This document shows positions 18,399-27,452 of a stretch of 64,000 nucleotides of DNA, piece by piece. Source of the stretch: Clostridium swellfunianum (lineage in GTDB: Bacteria > Bacillota > Clostridia > Clostridiales > Clostridiaceae); NCBI RefSeq assembly GCF_023656515.1, contig NZ_JAMOFV010000006.1:3022036-3086035 (forward strand). The letters run 5' to 3'. Numbering within the stretch: position 1 is the stretch's first letter; each line of letters starts with the position of its first letter. The position numbers and the translations under genes were made by a program. The notes below the pieces were generated by a model. That model did no database searches. It had not been told where the DNA came from and was given only the letters and a program-made list of their open reading frames with translations.

Positions 18399-20522
18399 AT
18401 GAATATTTTAAATTTGTTTGATATTCTGGATTTAAATAATGTTGCTTTAAAAAGCGTCAAGGAGAAACTAATGCAAGGTAGTAATACTGATGCCTTGCAG
18501 TGTTTTTTTGATTACTTTATGAAGAAAAAACATATAAATATATATTCTTATGACGATGTTTCCTTAAAGGAAGAATACTGCAGATCCAATTGCAAACAAG
18601 ATATTGAAGAAGTTATAAGTGTAGCAGACCAAGTAAGAAATCAAAATTTTGTTTTTAGGTACAAATGGGACATGGAAAAAACTAATGAACCCGTACTCTT
18701 TAAGGAAGAAATAAATTGGGAGTATAAGCCTTATGATGACAATGAGTGGACTTTTATGCTTAACAGACATAAATATTGGATAGCTCTAGGTCAAGCTTAT
18801 TGTTTTACAAAGAACGAAGAATACGCCAAAGCCTTTTTTAGTCAAATGGAACACTGGATAGACAATAATGCTAGGACTCAAAAAAGTCAAAGCACTACTT
18901 GGAGGACAATAGAAGCAGGAATAAGATGTGAGAATTGGATTAAAAGCTTTATGTACTTTAGAAACAGCAGTGAGTGCACTCCAGAAAGGCTGGCGAAATT
19001 TATTCTTTCGCTTAATGAACATGGGAAGTATTTAAATAGTATTCATGATGGTTTTAGAAGGCTAAGCAATTGGGGAGTTATCGGAAACCATGGTCTATTT
19101 ATGTTAGCAGTATTTTTACCAGAGCTAAAGATGGCAGATGAGTTCAGAAAAAATAGTATTAACAGACTTAATGAGGAAATAAAGCTCCAGATTATGAAGG
19201 ATGGAATGCATTGGGAGCAATCACCTATGTATCATAATGAGGTGCTGCACTGCTACTTAGACATAATAAATGCAGCTGAAAGAAATAATATACAGCTTCC
19301 AAAAGAAATTTTGGAGAAAACAAAATCCATGGTATATGCAGACTTATATATGGCTCAGCCTAATCATTATCAACCTGTACAAAGCGACAGCGATTACACT
19401 GACTTAAGGGATATTCTAACAAAGGCTGCTTATATTTATAGTGATGGAGTGTTAAAATTTGGAGCCTATAGAGAATTGGATTTTGATAATGTCTGGGATT
19501 TAGAGCTAGAGGCTATAGAAAAATATAAAAGTTTAAAAGTTCTTGTACCTGAATGCACAGATTATGCCTTTAAAGACAGCGGCAACTATTTCTTAAGATC
19601 TGGCTGGAGTGAGGAGGACAACTATTTAAGATTTCACTGCGGTACTATTGGAAGTGGACATGGACATGCTGATTTGCTGCATATAGATATCTTTGCTCAG
19701 GGTGAAAGCATGCTTGTAGATCCAGGACGATACAATTACTGTGAAAGTAGTCCAGTAAGAGCTCAGCTGAAGGATTGCAGCTCCCATAATACAACAATAA
19801 TTGATAACAAGCCTTTTACCGAGTGTACTGGTTCCTGGAGCTATAGCAAAATAGCAACCCCAATTCAAGGAAGCTATATAAGTGAAGAAGATTATGCTTT
19901 CGTAGAAGGCTCACATCTTGGATATATGGATTTAGAGAGTCCAGTATTTACTTTAAGAAAAGTAATATTTATAAAGCCAGCTTATTGGATTATAATAGAT
20001 GAATTTCACACAACAGGTGAACACAATTATAAGCAGCTGTTCCACTTCGATAATAAGGGAAAGGTGCTTAAAGAGGGAAAATTAGTTACATATCAAGGAG
20101 AAAAAGCAAAGCTAAATATATTTGCACTAACAGCAGGAACACAATATAAAATAGAAAACTGCAGTATTTCTAAAGAGTATAATAAGCTGGAAGAAAGCAA
20201 TAAATTAATTGTTGAAAAACATAACAAAGGCTTTACAGCAATGATTACAGTGTTGAATGCTGAAAAAAATAAGGAAAATAATATAGCGAGCTGTGAACTA
20301 ATAGAATTAAAAAGCTCTTTAGGAGATGTACTAAACAAAGATGAAGCTTCGGGTATAAAGATAACTCTTCAAAACGGGGAGATACATATAATTGTTGTTC
20401 TTCACAAGGAAATTCACAGAACTTACAGCCTGATTGATGCGGATGGAGAATACGTATATGGTAAAGTAGTGCTTATTAAAAGAAATTCTAATGAAAATAA
20501 AGTTTATAATATTAAGTACTAG
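18399..20522 (+). CDS. Heparinase II/III-family lyase without signal peptide (first of two)
   Basis: This 707-residue protein has an alpha-helical N-terminal toroid (about 1-330) and a C-terminal beta-sandwich of Hepar_II_III type (about 370 onward). Candidate catalytic elements are the Asn/His in NWGVIGNHGLFML, the Tyr in SPMYHNEVLHCYLDI, and the His in GSGHGHADLLHIDIF, as in heparinase III-like enzymes (PL12 and relatives). There is no signal peptide, so it should cut imported oligosaccharides inside the cell. I place the start at ATG 18399 behind AGGAGAAAG; a longer reading from 18351 would overlap the GH88 gene. The exact PL family (12, 15, 17, 21, 33 or 35) cannot be fixed by eye, and heparan or chondroitin oligosaccharides are both possible. 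Confidence 0.88.
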   Translation: MNILNLFDILDLNNVALKSVKEKLMQGSNTDALQCFFDYFMKKKHINIYSYDDVSLKEEYCRSNCKQDIEEVISVADQVRNQNFVFRYKWDMEKTNEPVLFKEEINWEYKPYDDNEWTFMLNRHKYWIALGQAYCFTKNEEYAKAFFSQMEHWIDNNARTQKSQSTTWRTIEAGIRCENWIKSFMYFRNSSECTPERLAKFILSLNEHGKYLNSIHDGFRRLSNWGVIGNHGLFMLAVFLPELKMADEFRKNSINRLNEEIKLQIMKDGMHWEQSPMYHNEVLHCYLDIINAAERNNIQLPKEILEKTKSMVYADLYMAQPNHYQPVQSDSDYTDLRDILTKAAYIYSDGVLKFGAYRELDFDNVWDLELEAIEKYKSLKVLVPECTDYAFKDSGNYFLRSGWSEEDNYLRFHCGTIGSGHGHADLLHIDIFAQGESMLVDPGRYNYCESSPVRAQLKDCSSHNTTIIDNKPFTECTGSWSYSKIATPIQGSYISEEDYAFVEGSHLGYMDLESPVFTLRKVIFIKPAYWIIIDEFHTTGEHNYKQLFHFDNKGKVLKEGKLVTYQGEKAKLNIFALTAGTQYKIENCSISKEYNKLEESNKLIVEKHNKGFTAMITVLNAEKNKENNIASCELIELKSSLGDVLNKDEASGIKITLQNGEIHIIVVLHKEIHRTYSLIDADGEYVYGKVVLIKRNSNENKVYNIKY

Positions 20523-20566
20523 GATAGTGAAAGCATAACTTAGAATTAGTCGGAAGTAGTGATAAT

Positions 20567-22444
20567 ATGATATTGGAAAAACTTCTTAAGGAAGATATAG
20601 ATAAGTTTTTAGAAGCAAGGGACTATAAATTCTTTCCTAAAGCAAGCGAGAGAGAGCCGTGGGAAAAGGTTCCTAAAAGCATAAGTAAACAGGTTATAAA
20701 GGAAGCTGAAGATTATTTAAACTATGAGTGGCCAGCTGCAAAGGCAGTTAGGTATATGGACTTTATCAAGAATGGCAATAGAAGCGAGTATGAGAAGTTA
20801 TACCATGAAAGGCTAAAAGCAATTGGGAAGCTGATACTAGGCGAGTGTATAGAATATAAAGGACGGTTTTTAGATGAGATAATAAATGCTGTGTGGTGCA
20901 TTTGCGAGCAAAGCTCCTGGAGTTCTCCAGCACATAACGGAATCAGCAAAAGAGGTAAGGAACCATTGCCGGATATAGATAATCCTGTAGTAACTTTGTC
21001 CTCTTCTGAAATTGCAGCCACACTAAGCTGGACCTATTATTTATTAAGAGAAGAGCTTGATGATATAACTCCAATTATTGGAGAAAGAATAAAGAAAGAA
21101 ATACGAAAGAGGATAGTTATACCTTATATAAATGATTTCTATTGGTGGATGGGGCTTTCTGGTGAAAGCTTTGTTAATAATTGGAACCCATGGTGCAATT
21201 CTAATTGTATAATTGTTTTGCTACTAATAGATGAGGATATGGAACTTAGAAAAAAAGGCATTATAAAAGCTGCAAAAAGCATAGATAGGTTTTTAGATAC
21301 CTATAGTGAAGAGGGTGGCTGTGATGAGGGGTCAAGCTACTGGGGAAGAGCAGGAGGCTCACTTTTTGATTGCCTTGAGCTTTTTTATACTTTCTCAAAG
21401 GGAAAGATTAATTTTTATAATGAACCAATTATTAAAGCTATAGGAAGCTTTATATATAAGACTCACATTGATAAAGACTACTTTATTAATTTTGCAGATG
21501 GAAGTGCAAAAGTAAATGTAGATGCTGAGCTTATTTATAGGTACGGGAAACGAATACAGGATGATAAGCTTGAGAGTTTTGGCGCTTACATGTACAGACT
21601 TAATGACAAAAAGCTTGAGATGGAAGGATTATATTCCTTTTACAGGGCCTTAAGCGAATTATTCAATTATGAGACTATGTACATGGAAGAGATTACGCCA
21701 GATAAGCCCAAGGATATCTGGTTTAAAGATATTCAAGTAATGGCTGCTCGTGAAGATGAAACTAATAAAGGTTTTTTTATAGCAGCAAAAGGTGGTCACA
21801 ATGGCGAAAGCCATAATCATAATGACATTGGACAATTTGTCTTATACTACGATGGGAGTCCATTAATTATAGATATTGGCGTGGAAACCTATTCTGCTAA
21901 AACCTTTAGTGATGAAAGGTATGACATATGGACCATGCAATCTGCATACCATAACGTTCCTATTATAAATGGATATCAGCAAAAGCATGGAGAAAGCTTT
22001 AAAGCAGAAGATATAGAATATTGCTCTGTTGAAAATGAAGCAAGGTTTTCTTTGGATATTTCTAAAGCTTACGAAAAAGAGTCTGATATAATAAGCTGGA
22101 CAAGGACCTTATTGCTAAATAGAACTAATAATTCTTCAGTGCAATTAGTAGAAGATTTTAAGCTGGGAAATAACACTAGCAATATAATAGAAGTTTTTAT
22201 GACTTGCTGCCCCATCGAGTTGAAAGATGGTATAGTTTTATTCAAAAGTAAATCCAAAGATATTGAGCTTGTTTATGATAACAATCTGTTTGAGGTTGAC
22301 GTAGAAGAAATACATATTAATGATGAAAAGCTTAGAAAGTCATGGGATAAGGTTCTTAGAAGAATATTGCTAAAATCAAATAAAAGCTGCGCAGAGGCAG
22401 AGTGGAAATTTACCTTTAGAGCAGCAACTGAAACAAAGCTGTAA
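20567..22444 (+). CDS. Heparinase II/III-family lyase without signal peptide (second of two)
   Basis: This 625-residue protein has a different version of the same fold as its neighbour. The helical part carries SFVNNWNPWCNSN and CDEGSSYWGRAGGSLFDCLEL; the beta part carries GESHNHNDIGQFVLYYDG and SAYHNVPIINGYQQ. The HNHND and SAYHN motifs recall heparinase II-like lyases, including PL21 and the broad-specificity GAG lyases placed in PL35. There is no signal peptide. It follows the first lyase by 44 bp and ends in a terminator, so it closes the module A operon. Two different intracellular lyases together with GH88 suggest breakdown of more than one linkage type or sulfation pattern. Confidence 0.87.
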   Translation: MILEKLLKEDIDKFLEARDYKFFPKASEREPWEKVPKSISKQVIKEAEDYLNYEWPAAKAVRYMDFIKNGNRSEYEKLYHERLKAIGKLILGECIEYKGRFLDEIINAVWCICEQSSWSSPAHNGISKRGKEPLPDIDNPVVTLSSSEIAATLSWTYYLLREELDDITPIIGERIKKEIRKRIVIPYINDFYWWMGLSGESFVNNWNPWCNSNCIIVLLLIDEDMELRKKGIIKAAKSIDRFLDTYSEEGGCDEGSSYWGRAGGSLFDCLELFYTFSKGKINFYNEPIIKAIGSFIYKTHIDKDYFINFADGSAKVNVDAELIYRYGKRIQDDKLESFGAYMYRLNDKKLEMEGLYSFYRALSELFNYETMYMEEITPDKPKDIWFKDIQVMAAREDETNKGFFIAAKGGHNGESHNHNDIGQFVLYYDGSPLIIDIGVETYSAKTFSDERYDIWTMQSAYHNVPIINGYQQKHGESFKAEDIEYCSVENEARFSLDISKAYEKESDIISWTRTLLLNRTNNSSVQLVEDFKLGNNTSNIIEVFMTCCPIELKDGIVLFKSKSKDIELVYDNNLFEVDVEEIHINDEKLRKSWDKVLRRILLKSNKSCAEAEWKFTFRAATETKL

Positions 22445-22465
22445 CCAAAATTGGTTACAGCTTTG
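22434..22465 (+). terminator. Terminator at the end of module A
   Basis: CAAAGCTGTAACCAA (22434-22448) pairs with TTGGTTACAGCTTTG (22451-22465), a 15-bp stem that includes the stop codon of the last lyase gene. The T-run is weak on the + strand. The ATPase gene arrives from the opposite side, so it may serve both directions. Confidence 0.7.
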
Positions 22466-22513
22466 CTATATTATGAATAATGCTGGCTTTACTAATAATT
22501 ATTATTTAAAATA

Positions 22514-23620
22514 CTATATCTGTTTATCCTTTAAATATTCCTGCTCATACTTTTCGATTTTATCAATAACCTTCTTAGTAACCTCATTAAGCTTATCAAA
22601 ATTCATATTAGGGATAAAGTAAGTCTCAAGCTGATCATGAAGAGCCTTAGCAGAGGCGATGGTTTTTAAACCCTTATTTAAAAGATTATAGAACATTTCA
22701 GAGTCTGCTTTGATTTCTTCTCTGTTTTTGCTTATCAAATAAGAATTTAAATAATTATCCATATAAATCTGAATACCTTCGAATTTTTTCTGATTGATTT
22801 CGTTTGAGGTTATAAAGGCAGTTTTTAACTCAGGAATAAATATATGCTCAATTCTTTCAGGAATCAGCGGGTCGTGGAAGATTTCAACGTACAATCCTCG
22901 CTTTAAACCTTCCTTTGATAGAAAGTCGAGAACTTCTGTCTTTCCTGTTCCAGGACCACCGTTTAATACATAAACTTTTTCATAGTCTTTAACTATGGTA
23001 TCTATATAGGTTACGATACCATTTGGAGTAAAGGCTGTAGCAAACAGATGTCTATCTTTACCATAGCCATCAACTGGGGAAGTAAAAAGCTTATCTTTTA
23101 AATCCTCCTTAAGCTTGTTTAGTTTAACAGTATTTAGAGCTTCGTTGTTGTAATTAGTCCAGTCATCATGTACGGCTTTTGCGGCACCTAAAAATCTATA
23201 GGCGCGTTTAAAGATTTTGCCGATTTCCTTATTTGTATCTATAATATTTTTTCTAAATCTTTTAAAGCCTTCTTCATTCCAGCAGTCACCTAGATTAAGT
23301 ATTTCATCCACAGCTCCTGGATTCATAGGGTCCATGTTATGAGGTGCAGTAGAATCCATCATAGATACATTAAGACCTTTAATAACAACTCCATCTAAGG
23401 AATTGTTGTCCGACGAGCAGTGATGAAGCTCTATGTCATAGCCTTTTGCGCTAAAATGTACCGCTACTTTTTTCATAAGTGAAGACTTGCCAGTACCAGG
23501 ACCACCCTTTATGCATATAATTCTGCGAGCTTCTTCTTGACCTAGAATGTATCTGTAAAAAGAATAAAAGCCTTTTGATGTATTGCCACCTGGGAATAAA
23601 TCAACTATTTTTCCTGGCAT
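22514..23620 (-). CDS. Tandem P-loop ATPase of unknown function (PRK06851-like)
   Basis: A cytoplasmic protein of 368 residues with two Walker A motifs, GGPGTGKSS in the N-terminal half and GGPGTGKTE in the C-terminal half. The halves resemble each other throughout: each P-loop is followed by a region ending in an AKAxHD motif (AKAVHDDW and AKALHDQL). This is an internal duplication of one NTPase unit. Similar proteins are widespread in Clostridia and Bacilli, but I know of no established function. I start it at the ATG whose complement is at 23618-23620, because AGGAG lies ten bases upstream; a TTG at 23644 is further out. It stands alone on the - strand, convergent with module A. Confidence 0.88.
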   Translation of the reverse strand: MPGKIVDLFPGGNTSKGFYSFYRYILGQEEARRIICIKGGPGTGKSSLMKKVAVHFSAKGYDIELHHCSSDNNSLDGVVIKGLNVSMMDSTAPHNMDPMNPGAVDEILNLGDCWNEEGFKRFRKNIIDTNKEIGKIFKRAYRFLGAAKAVHDDWTNYNNEALNTVKLNKLKEDLKDKLFTSPVDGYGKDRHLFATAFTPNGIVTYIDTIVKDYEKVYVLNGGPGTGKTEVLDFLSKEGLKRGLYVEIFHDPLIPERIEHIFIPELKTAFITSNEINQKKFEGIQIYMDNYLNSYLISKNREEIKADSEMFYNLLNKGLKTIASAKALHDQLETYFIPNMNFDKLNEVTKKVIDKIEKYEQEYLKDKQI

Positions 23621-23765
23621 AAGTATCACACTCCTAATTTTCAAATCAATATATTCTATGCAGCAAATAATTAAGATGTGAATAGATTAAACAATAGGTT
23701 GCATTAATATTTTAATAGTGGTATTAATATCTATATAAAAAATGAGGAAACGAAAGGAACACAAA

Positions 23766-24524
23766 ATGGATAATACTAAAGAACAAAGACATTTACTAAA
23801 AGCTAAATTTACACTTCTTGCCGATATCGAAACAGATCAAAAGAAAAGAATGCCGCAGCCTTTAATTCAAAAGGTATTGGAAGAAGGAACAGAAATTATC
23901 AACCTTCCAGAGGCTACTAAGGACGTAGTAATAAAAAATGATATTTTTAACTGTCTTATGGATAGACAAAGCGTTAGAACTTACTCAGAAGAAGCCCTGA
24001 CGCTAGAGCAGCTTTCATTTTTACTTTGGACTACTCAAAAGGTTAAGAAGGTAGTTGGAAAAGTGAATTTCGCAACCTTCAGACCAGCGGCGTCAGGGGG
24101 AGCAAGGCATCCTTTTGAAACTTATCTTGTAGTTAATAATGTGGAAGGCTTAAATAAGGGTGTGTATAGGTATCTAGCTATTGAGCATAAGCTTGTATAT
24201 TTATTTAGTGAAGGAAATATGGAAGAGAAAATAGCTGAAGCAACTTCAGGACAAAAGTTTATCGCTACTGCTCCAGTAGTATTCTTTTGGAGCTGCATAC
24301 CTTATAGAAGCGAATGGAGATATGATATAGCTGCGGCTAAAACAATTCTTCAAGATTCAGGACACCTATGCCAAAATCTTTATTTAGCCTGTGAGGCGAT
24401 AGGCTGTGGAACAGTGGCTATAGGTGACTACCATCAGGAGATTGCCGATAAGTTTTTACGGCTTGATGGAGAAGAGGAATTTGTTGTTTATGCAGCTCCT
24501 GTAGGAAAATTAAAAGAAGTATAG
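23766..24524 (+). CDS. SagB/ThcOx-type nitroreductase-family oxidoreductase
   Basis: A 252-residue FMN-dependent member of the nitroreductase fold. Visible are the FMN-binding RQSVRTYSEEALTLEQLSFLLW near residue 65, RPAASGGARHPFETY, and ICGxG-like AIGCGTVAIGDY near the C-terminus. SagB relatives oxidise azoline rings in peptide natural products, but most free-standing members of this branch have no precursor peptide and unknown substrates. No peptide-modifying partner (YcaO or SagD) is nearby, so I would not call a bacteriocin locus. GAAAGG lies 8 bases before ATG 23766; the in-frame ATG at 23742 precedes that site. Confidence 0.88.
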   Translation: MDNTKEQRHLLKAKFTLLADIETDQKKRMPQPLIQKVLEEGTEIINLPEATKDVVIKNDIFNCLMDRQSVRTYSEEALTLEQLSFLLWTTQKVKKVVGKVNFATFRPAASGGARHPFETYLVVNNVEGLNKGVYRYLAIEHKLVYLFSEGNMEEKIAEATSGQKFIATAPVVFFWSCIPYRSEWRYDIAAAKTILQDSGHLCQNLYLACEAIGCGTVAIGDYHQEIADKFLRLDGEEEFVVYAAPVGKLKEV

Positions 24525-24602
24525 TATATACCTTTAGGGAAAACTTTGGTAGAATTACCTTGTTAGAGCATATAATATAAGAAGGTTAATGGGGGGATAT
24601 AA

Positions 24603-25898
24603 ATGTTAAAGATTACTTTTATAGGTGCTGGAAGTACTGTTTTTGCTAAAAATGTACTTGGAGACTGCATGCTCACACCTGCTTTAAGAGAAGCAGAATT
24701 AGCTTTGTTTGACATTGATATAGAAAGGCTTAAAGAATCTGAAGAAATGCTTAGAAATATCAACGAAAATAGTGGGGGATATGCAAAGATTGTTGCTTAT
24801 ACAAACAGAAAAGATGCTTTAAGAGAAGCAAAATACGTAGTCAACGCAATTCAGGTTGGTGGCTATGATCCTTGTACAATAACAGATTTTGAAATACCTA
24901 AAAAATATGGTTTACGTCAAACTATCGGGGATACTCTAGGTATTGGGGGTATATTTAGAGCATTAAGAACAATACCTGTAATGCTTGATATTGCAAAGGA
25001 TATGGAGGAAGTATGCCCTGAGGCTTGGTTTTTAAATTATACAAATCCTATGTCGATGCTTACTGGGGCTATGCTGAGATATACTCCAATAAAAACAGTA
25101 GGATTATGCCACAGCGTGCAAGTTTGTATGCCTGATTTACTTAGACATTTAGGAATGAGCACAGAAGGAGTTCAACATAAGATTGCAGGAATTAATCATA
25201 TGGCTTGGCTGCTTGAAGTAACCCAGAATGGTAAGGATTTGTACCCTGAAATAAAGGAGAGAGCTTCAAAAGTAGATGGAATTCATCATGATATGGTTCG
25301 ATTTGAGATAATGAAGCAGTTTGGATATTATGTAACAGAATCAAGCGAGCACAATGCTGAATATACTCCATATTTTATCAAGAGCAAATATCCTGAGCTA
25401 ATTCAGAGATTTAATATTCCGTTAGATGAGTATCCAAGAAGATGTATTGAGCAAATTAAACGCTGGGAAGATATGAAAGAAAGTTTAGTCAATAATAAAA
25501 ATCTAATACATAAGCGTACGAATGAATATGCTTCTTACATCATGGAGGCAATGGAAACAGACGTACCGTATAAAATTGGTGGAAATGTTTTAAACACTGG
25601 ATTAATAACAAATCTTCCAAATGATTCTGTAGTAGAAGTACCATGCCTAGTAGATAGGAGTGGGATTACTCCATGCTATGTAGGAGCACTTCCTCAACAG
25701 CTTGCTGCCCTCAACAGAACAAATATAAATGTTCAGCTAATGACTATTGAAGCTGCTATAACAAAGAAGAAAGAAAATATATACATGGCTGCAATGCTTG
25801 ATCCACATACTTTATCAGAATTAAGCCTGGATGATATAAGAAGTCTTTGCGATGATTTAATTGAAGCTCACGGCAGCTGGCTTCCAGAATATAAATAA
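24603..25898 (+). CDS. GH4-family glycosidase (alpha-galactosidase / alpha-galacturonidase-like)
   Basis: GH4 enzymes cleave glycosides by an NAD+- and Mn2+-dependent redox elimination. The 431-residue protein has the N-terminal Rossmann motif FIGAGSTVF, the substrate-binding NYTNPMSM, the metal-binding Cys169-His170 in GLCHSVQ, and a second His near residue 199 in GINHMAW. The CHSVQ form is shared by MelA alpha-galactosidases and by LplD-type alpha-galacturonidases. Given the uronate context an alpha-galacturonidase is attractive, but sequence reading alone does not decide. It is cytoplasmic, is preceded by GGGGGG before ATG 24603, and is bounded downstream by a strong terminator, so it is a single-gene unit. 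Confidence 0.92.
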   Translation: MLKITFIGAGSTVFAKNVLGDCMLTPALREAELALFDIDIERLKESEEMLRNINENSGGYAKIVAYTNRKDALREAKYVVNAIQVGGYDPCTITDFEIPKKYGLRQTIGDTLGIGGIFRALRTIPVMLDIAKDMEEVCPEAWFLNYTNPMSMLTGAMLRYTPIKTVGLCHSVQVCMPDLLRHLGMSTEGVQHKIAGINHMAWLLEVTQNGKDLYPEIKERASKVDGIHHDMVRFEIMKQFGYYVTESSEHNAEYTPYFIKSKYPELIQRFNIPLDEYPRRCIEQIKRWEDMKESLVNNKNLIHKRTNEYASYIMEAMETDVPYKIGGNVLNTGLITNLPNDSVVEVPCLVDRSGITPCYVGALPQQLAALNRTNINVQLMTIEAAITKKKENIYMAAMLDPHTLSELSLDDIRSLCDDLIEAHGSWLPEYK

Positions 25899-25901
25899 GC
25901 T

Positions 25902-25942
25902 CAAAAAAACGAGAAAATTCATTAAGATTTTCTCGTTTTTTG
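25902..25942. terminator. Bidirectional terminator between the GH4 and CDF genes
   Basis: CAAAAAAACGAGAAAAT pairs with ATTTTCTCGTTTTTTG. A-tract and T-tract flank the stem symmetrically, so it serves the convergent genes on both strands. Confidence 0.9.
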
Positions 25943-25952
25943 ATACACAATT

Positions 25953-27137
25953 CTAAAGAACTGTAAAATCTTTATCTACAGTAATAATAGTATTATATCT
26001 AGGTTGCACTTTCTTAAGTTCTACGTCTATTTCCTTCTTAAGTCTTTCCTCATCATCATGACTAAAACCTTTTGTATGTTCTATTACCAAATCGAATATT
26101 AGATTCTTGTAGTCCCCATCTCCAACTATTCTAAAATCATGCATTGATTTTACAAGAGGGAACCTTTTAAGGATAACTTCAAGTTCTTCTCTAGCCTTAT
26201 TAACTTCTTTACTATCTGTGTTTATGGGATCCATGTGAATTACTAAAAATATATTAAGTTTTTTAGATAGTTCCTTTTCGGCTTTATCAATTATTTCATG
26301 GATGGCAACTACTGATATGTTACAGGGAATTTCGGCATGTATTGAAGCCATACATCGCCCTGGTCCATAATTATGAATTACCAGATCATGCACTCCATTT
26401 ATATGTTCATAGGACATAACTCCATTTTTTATGTTTTCAACAAGTTCCGGATCTGGCGCTTCTCCAAGCAGTGGACTTAAGGTATCTTTGGTTATTGAAA
26501 AACCGGAATAGAGTATAAATAAGGCAACTAAAATTCCTATGTAACCATCAATAGGAAAAGCAGTCCATCTTGAAATTAGCAGAGATAAAGCAACACAGCT
26601 AGAAGCGAAAACATCGCCAAGAGCATCTAGCGAAGAAGCTTCAAGAGCTCCAGAGTTTATTGATTTACCTATAAATTTATTAAACCTGCTGAGCCAAACC
26701 TTTGCTCCAATAGAAATTAAAATTAAGATAAAAGGTATAAGATCAAATTTAACTAGTGTAGGATTCTTTATTCTCTCAAAAGAAGCTTTAATAAATTGAA
26801 AACCAACCATCATAACCATAAATGAAACAATTAGGGCTGATATGTACTCAATTCTTCCATGACCAAATGGATGCTCTTCGTCTGCCGGTCTGCTGGCTAA
26901 CTTAAACCCTACAATTGTAATGATGGAAGAGGCTGCATCAGACAAGTTATTGAAAGCATCAGCGGTTACTGCTATACTTCCAGAAATAAGTCCTACAGAA
27001 AGCTTTATAGCAAATAAAAGAACATTGACTATGATACCTATTGTACCGCCTAAGTATCCATAAGCGCTTCTTACTTTTTCATTTTGTGTATTATCATAAT
27101 CTTTTATAAAACGAGAAACTAAAAATTGAGATAGCAT
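25953..27137 (-). CDS. Cation diffusion facilitator family metal exporter
   Basis: This 394-residue membrane protein is of the CDF type, with about six membrane helices and a cytoplasmic C-terminal metal-sensing domain (about 220-300). An additional tail of about 90 residues contains a HxKGFSHDDEE segment. The intramembrane metal site is Asn63/Asp67 in NNLSD (helix 2) and Asp171/Asp175 in DALGD (helix 5). Zinc exporters usually have His at one of these positions. Its absence suggests Mn2+ or Fe2+ rather than Zn2+, although that is inference. GGAGAG precedes the start. It is a lone - strand gene with no regulator beside it. Confidence 0.93.
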   Translation of the reverse strand: MLSQFLVSRFIKDYDNTQNEKVRSAYGYLGGTIGIIVNVLLFAIKLSVGLISGSIAVTADAFNNLSDAASSIITIVGFKLASRPADEEHPFGHGRIEYISALIVSFMVMMVGFQFIKASFERIKNPTLVKFDLIPFILILISIGAKVWLSRFNKFIGKSINSGALEASSLDALGDVFASSCVALSLLISRWTAFPIDGYIGILVALFILYSGFSITKDTLSPLLGEAPDPELVENIKNGVMSYEHINGVHDLVIHNYGPGRCMASIHAEIPCNISVVAIHEIIDKAEKELSKKLNIFLVIHMDPINTDSKEVNKAREELEVILKRFPLVKSMHDFRIVGDGDYKNLIFDLVIEHTKGFSHDDEERLKKEIDVELKKVQPRYNTIITVDKDFTVL

Positions 27138-27291
27138 TTTATAACTCTCCTTGAAAAATAATAATTATCCTTAATATAACATATAATACCAAAGGTGAAA
27201 ACAGTTTAAGAAAAGAGTGGAAATTATATCTATTATTTTGTTATACTTTAATTATGATTTGCTATTAAAGAACCTATTATGTACATAGCAA

Positions 27292-27440
27292 GAAATACAA
27301 AGGGTGTGACAATTAACAATTGTTATGTACAGAATAAGGAATACAAAGGGCGTAGCAATTAATAATTGCTATGTGCAAAATAAGGAATACAAAGGGCATA
27401 GCAATTAATAATTGCTATGTGCAAAATAAGGAATACAAAG
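27292..27440. repeat. 46-bp tandem repeat with internal palindrome before the aminopeptidase gene
   Basis: GGAATACAAAGGG recurs with an exact 46-bp period at 27338, 27384 and 27430, and as GAAATACAAAGGG at 27292. Three full units each contain an inverted repeat, most clearly CATAGCAATT-AAT-AATTGCTATG. The copy nearest the gene supplies the AAAGGGGG ribosome binding site. The 315-bp gap from 27138 to 27452 otherwise holds only AT-rich sequence with a possible promoter before the repeats. Confidence 0.9.
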
Positions 27441-27452
27441 GGGGCACTTAAT

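Noticed and set aside
23766-24524. Azoline-peptide (bacteriocin) biosynthesis locus suggested by the SagB-type gene
   Set aside because: No YcaO cyclodehydratase, precursor peptide or export gene is nearby; neighbours are an ATPase and a GH4 glycosidase.
27292-27440. 46-bp repeat as a CRISPR array
   Set aside because: The whole 46-bp unit repeats, including what would be spacer, so there are no unique spacers; no cas genes are nearby.
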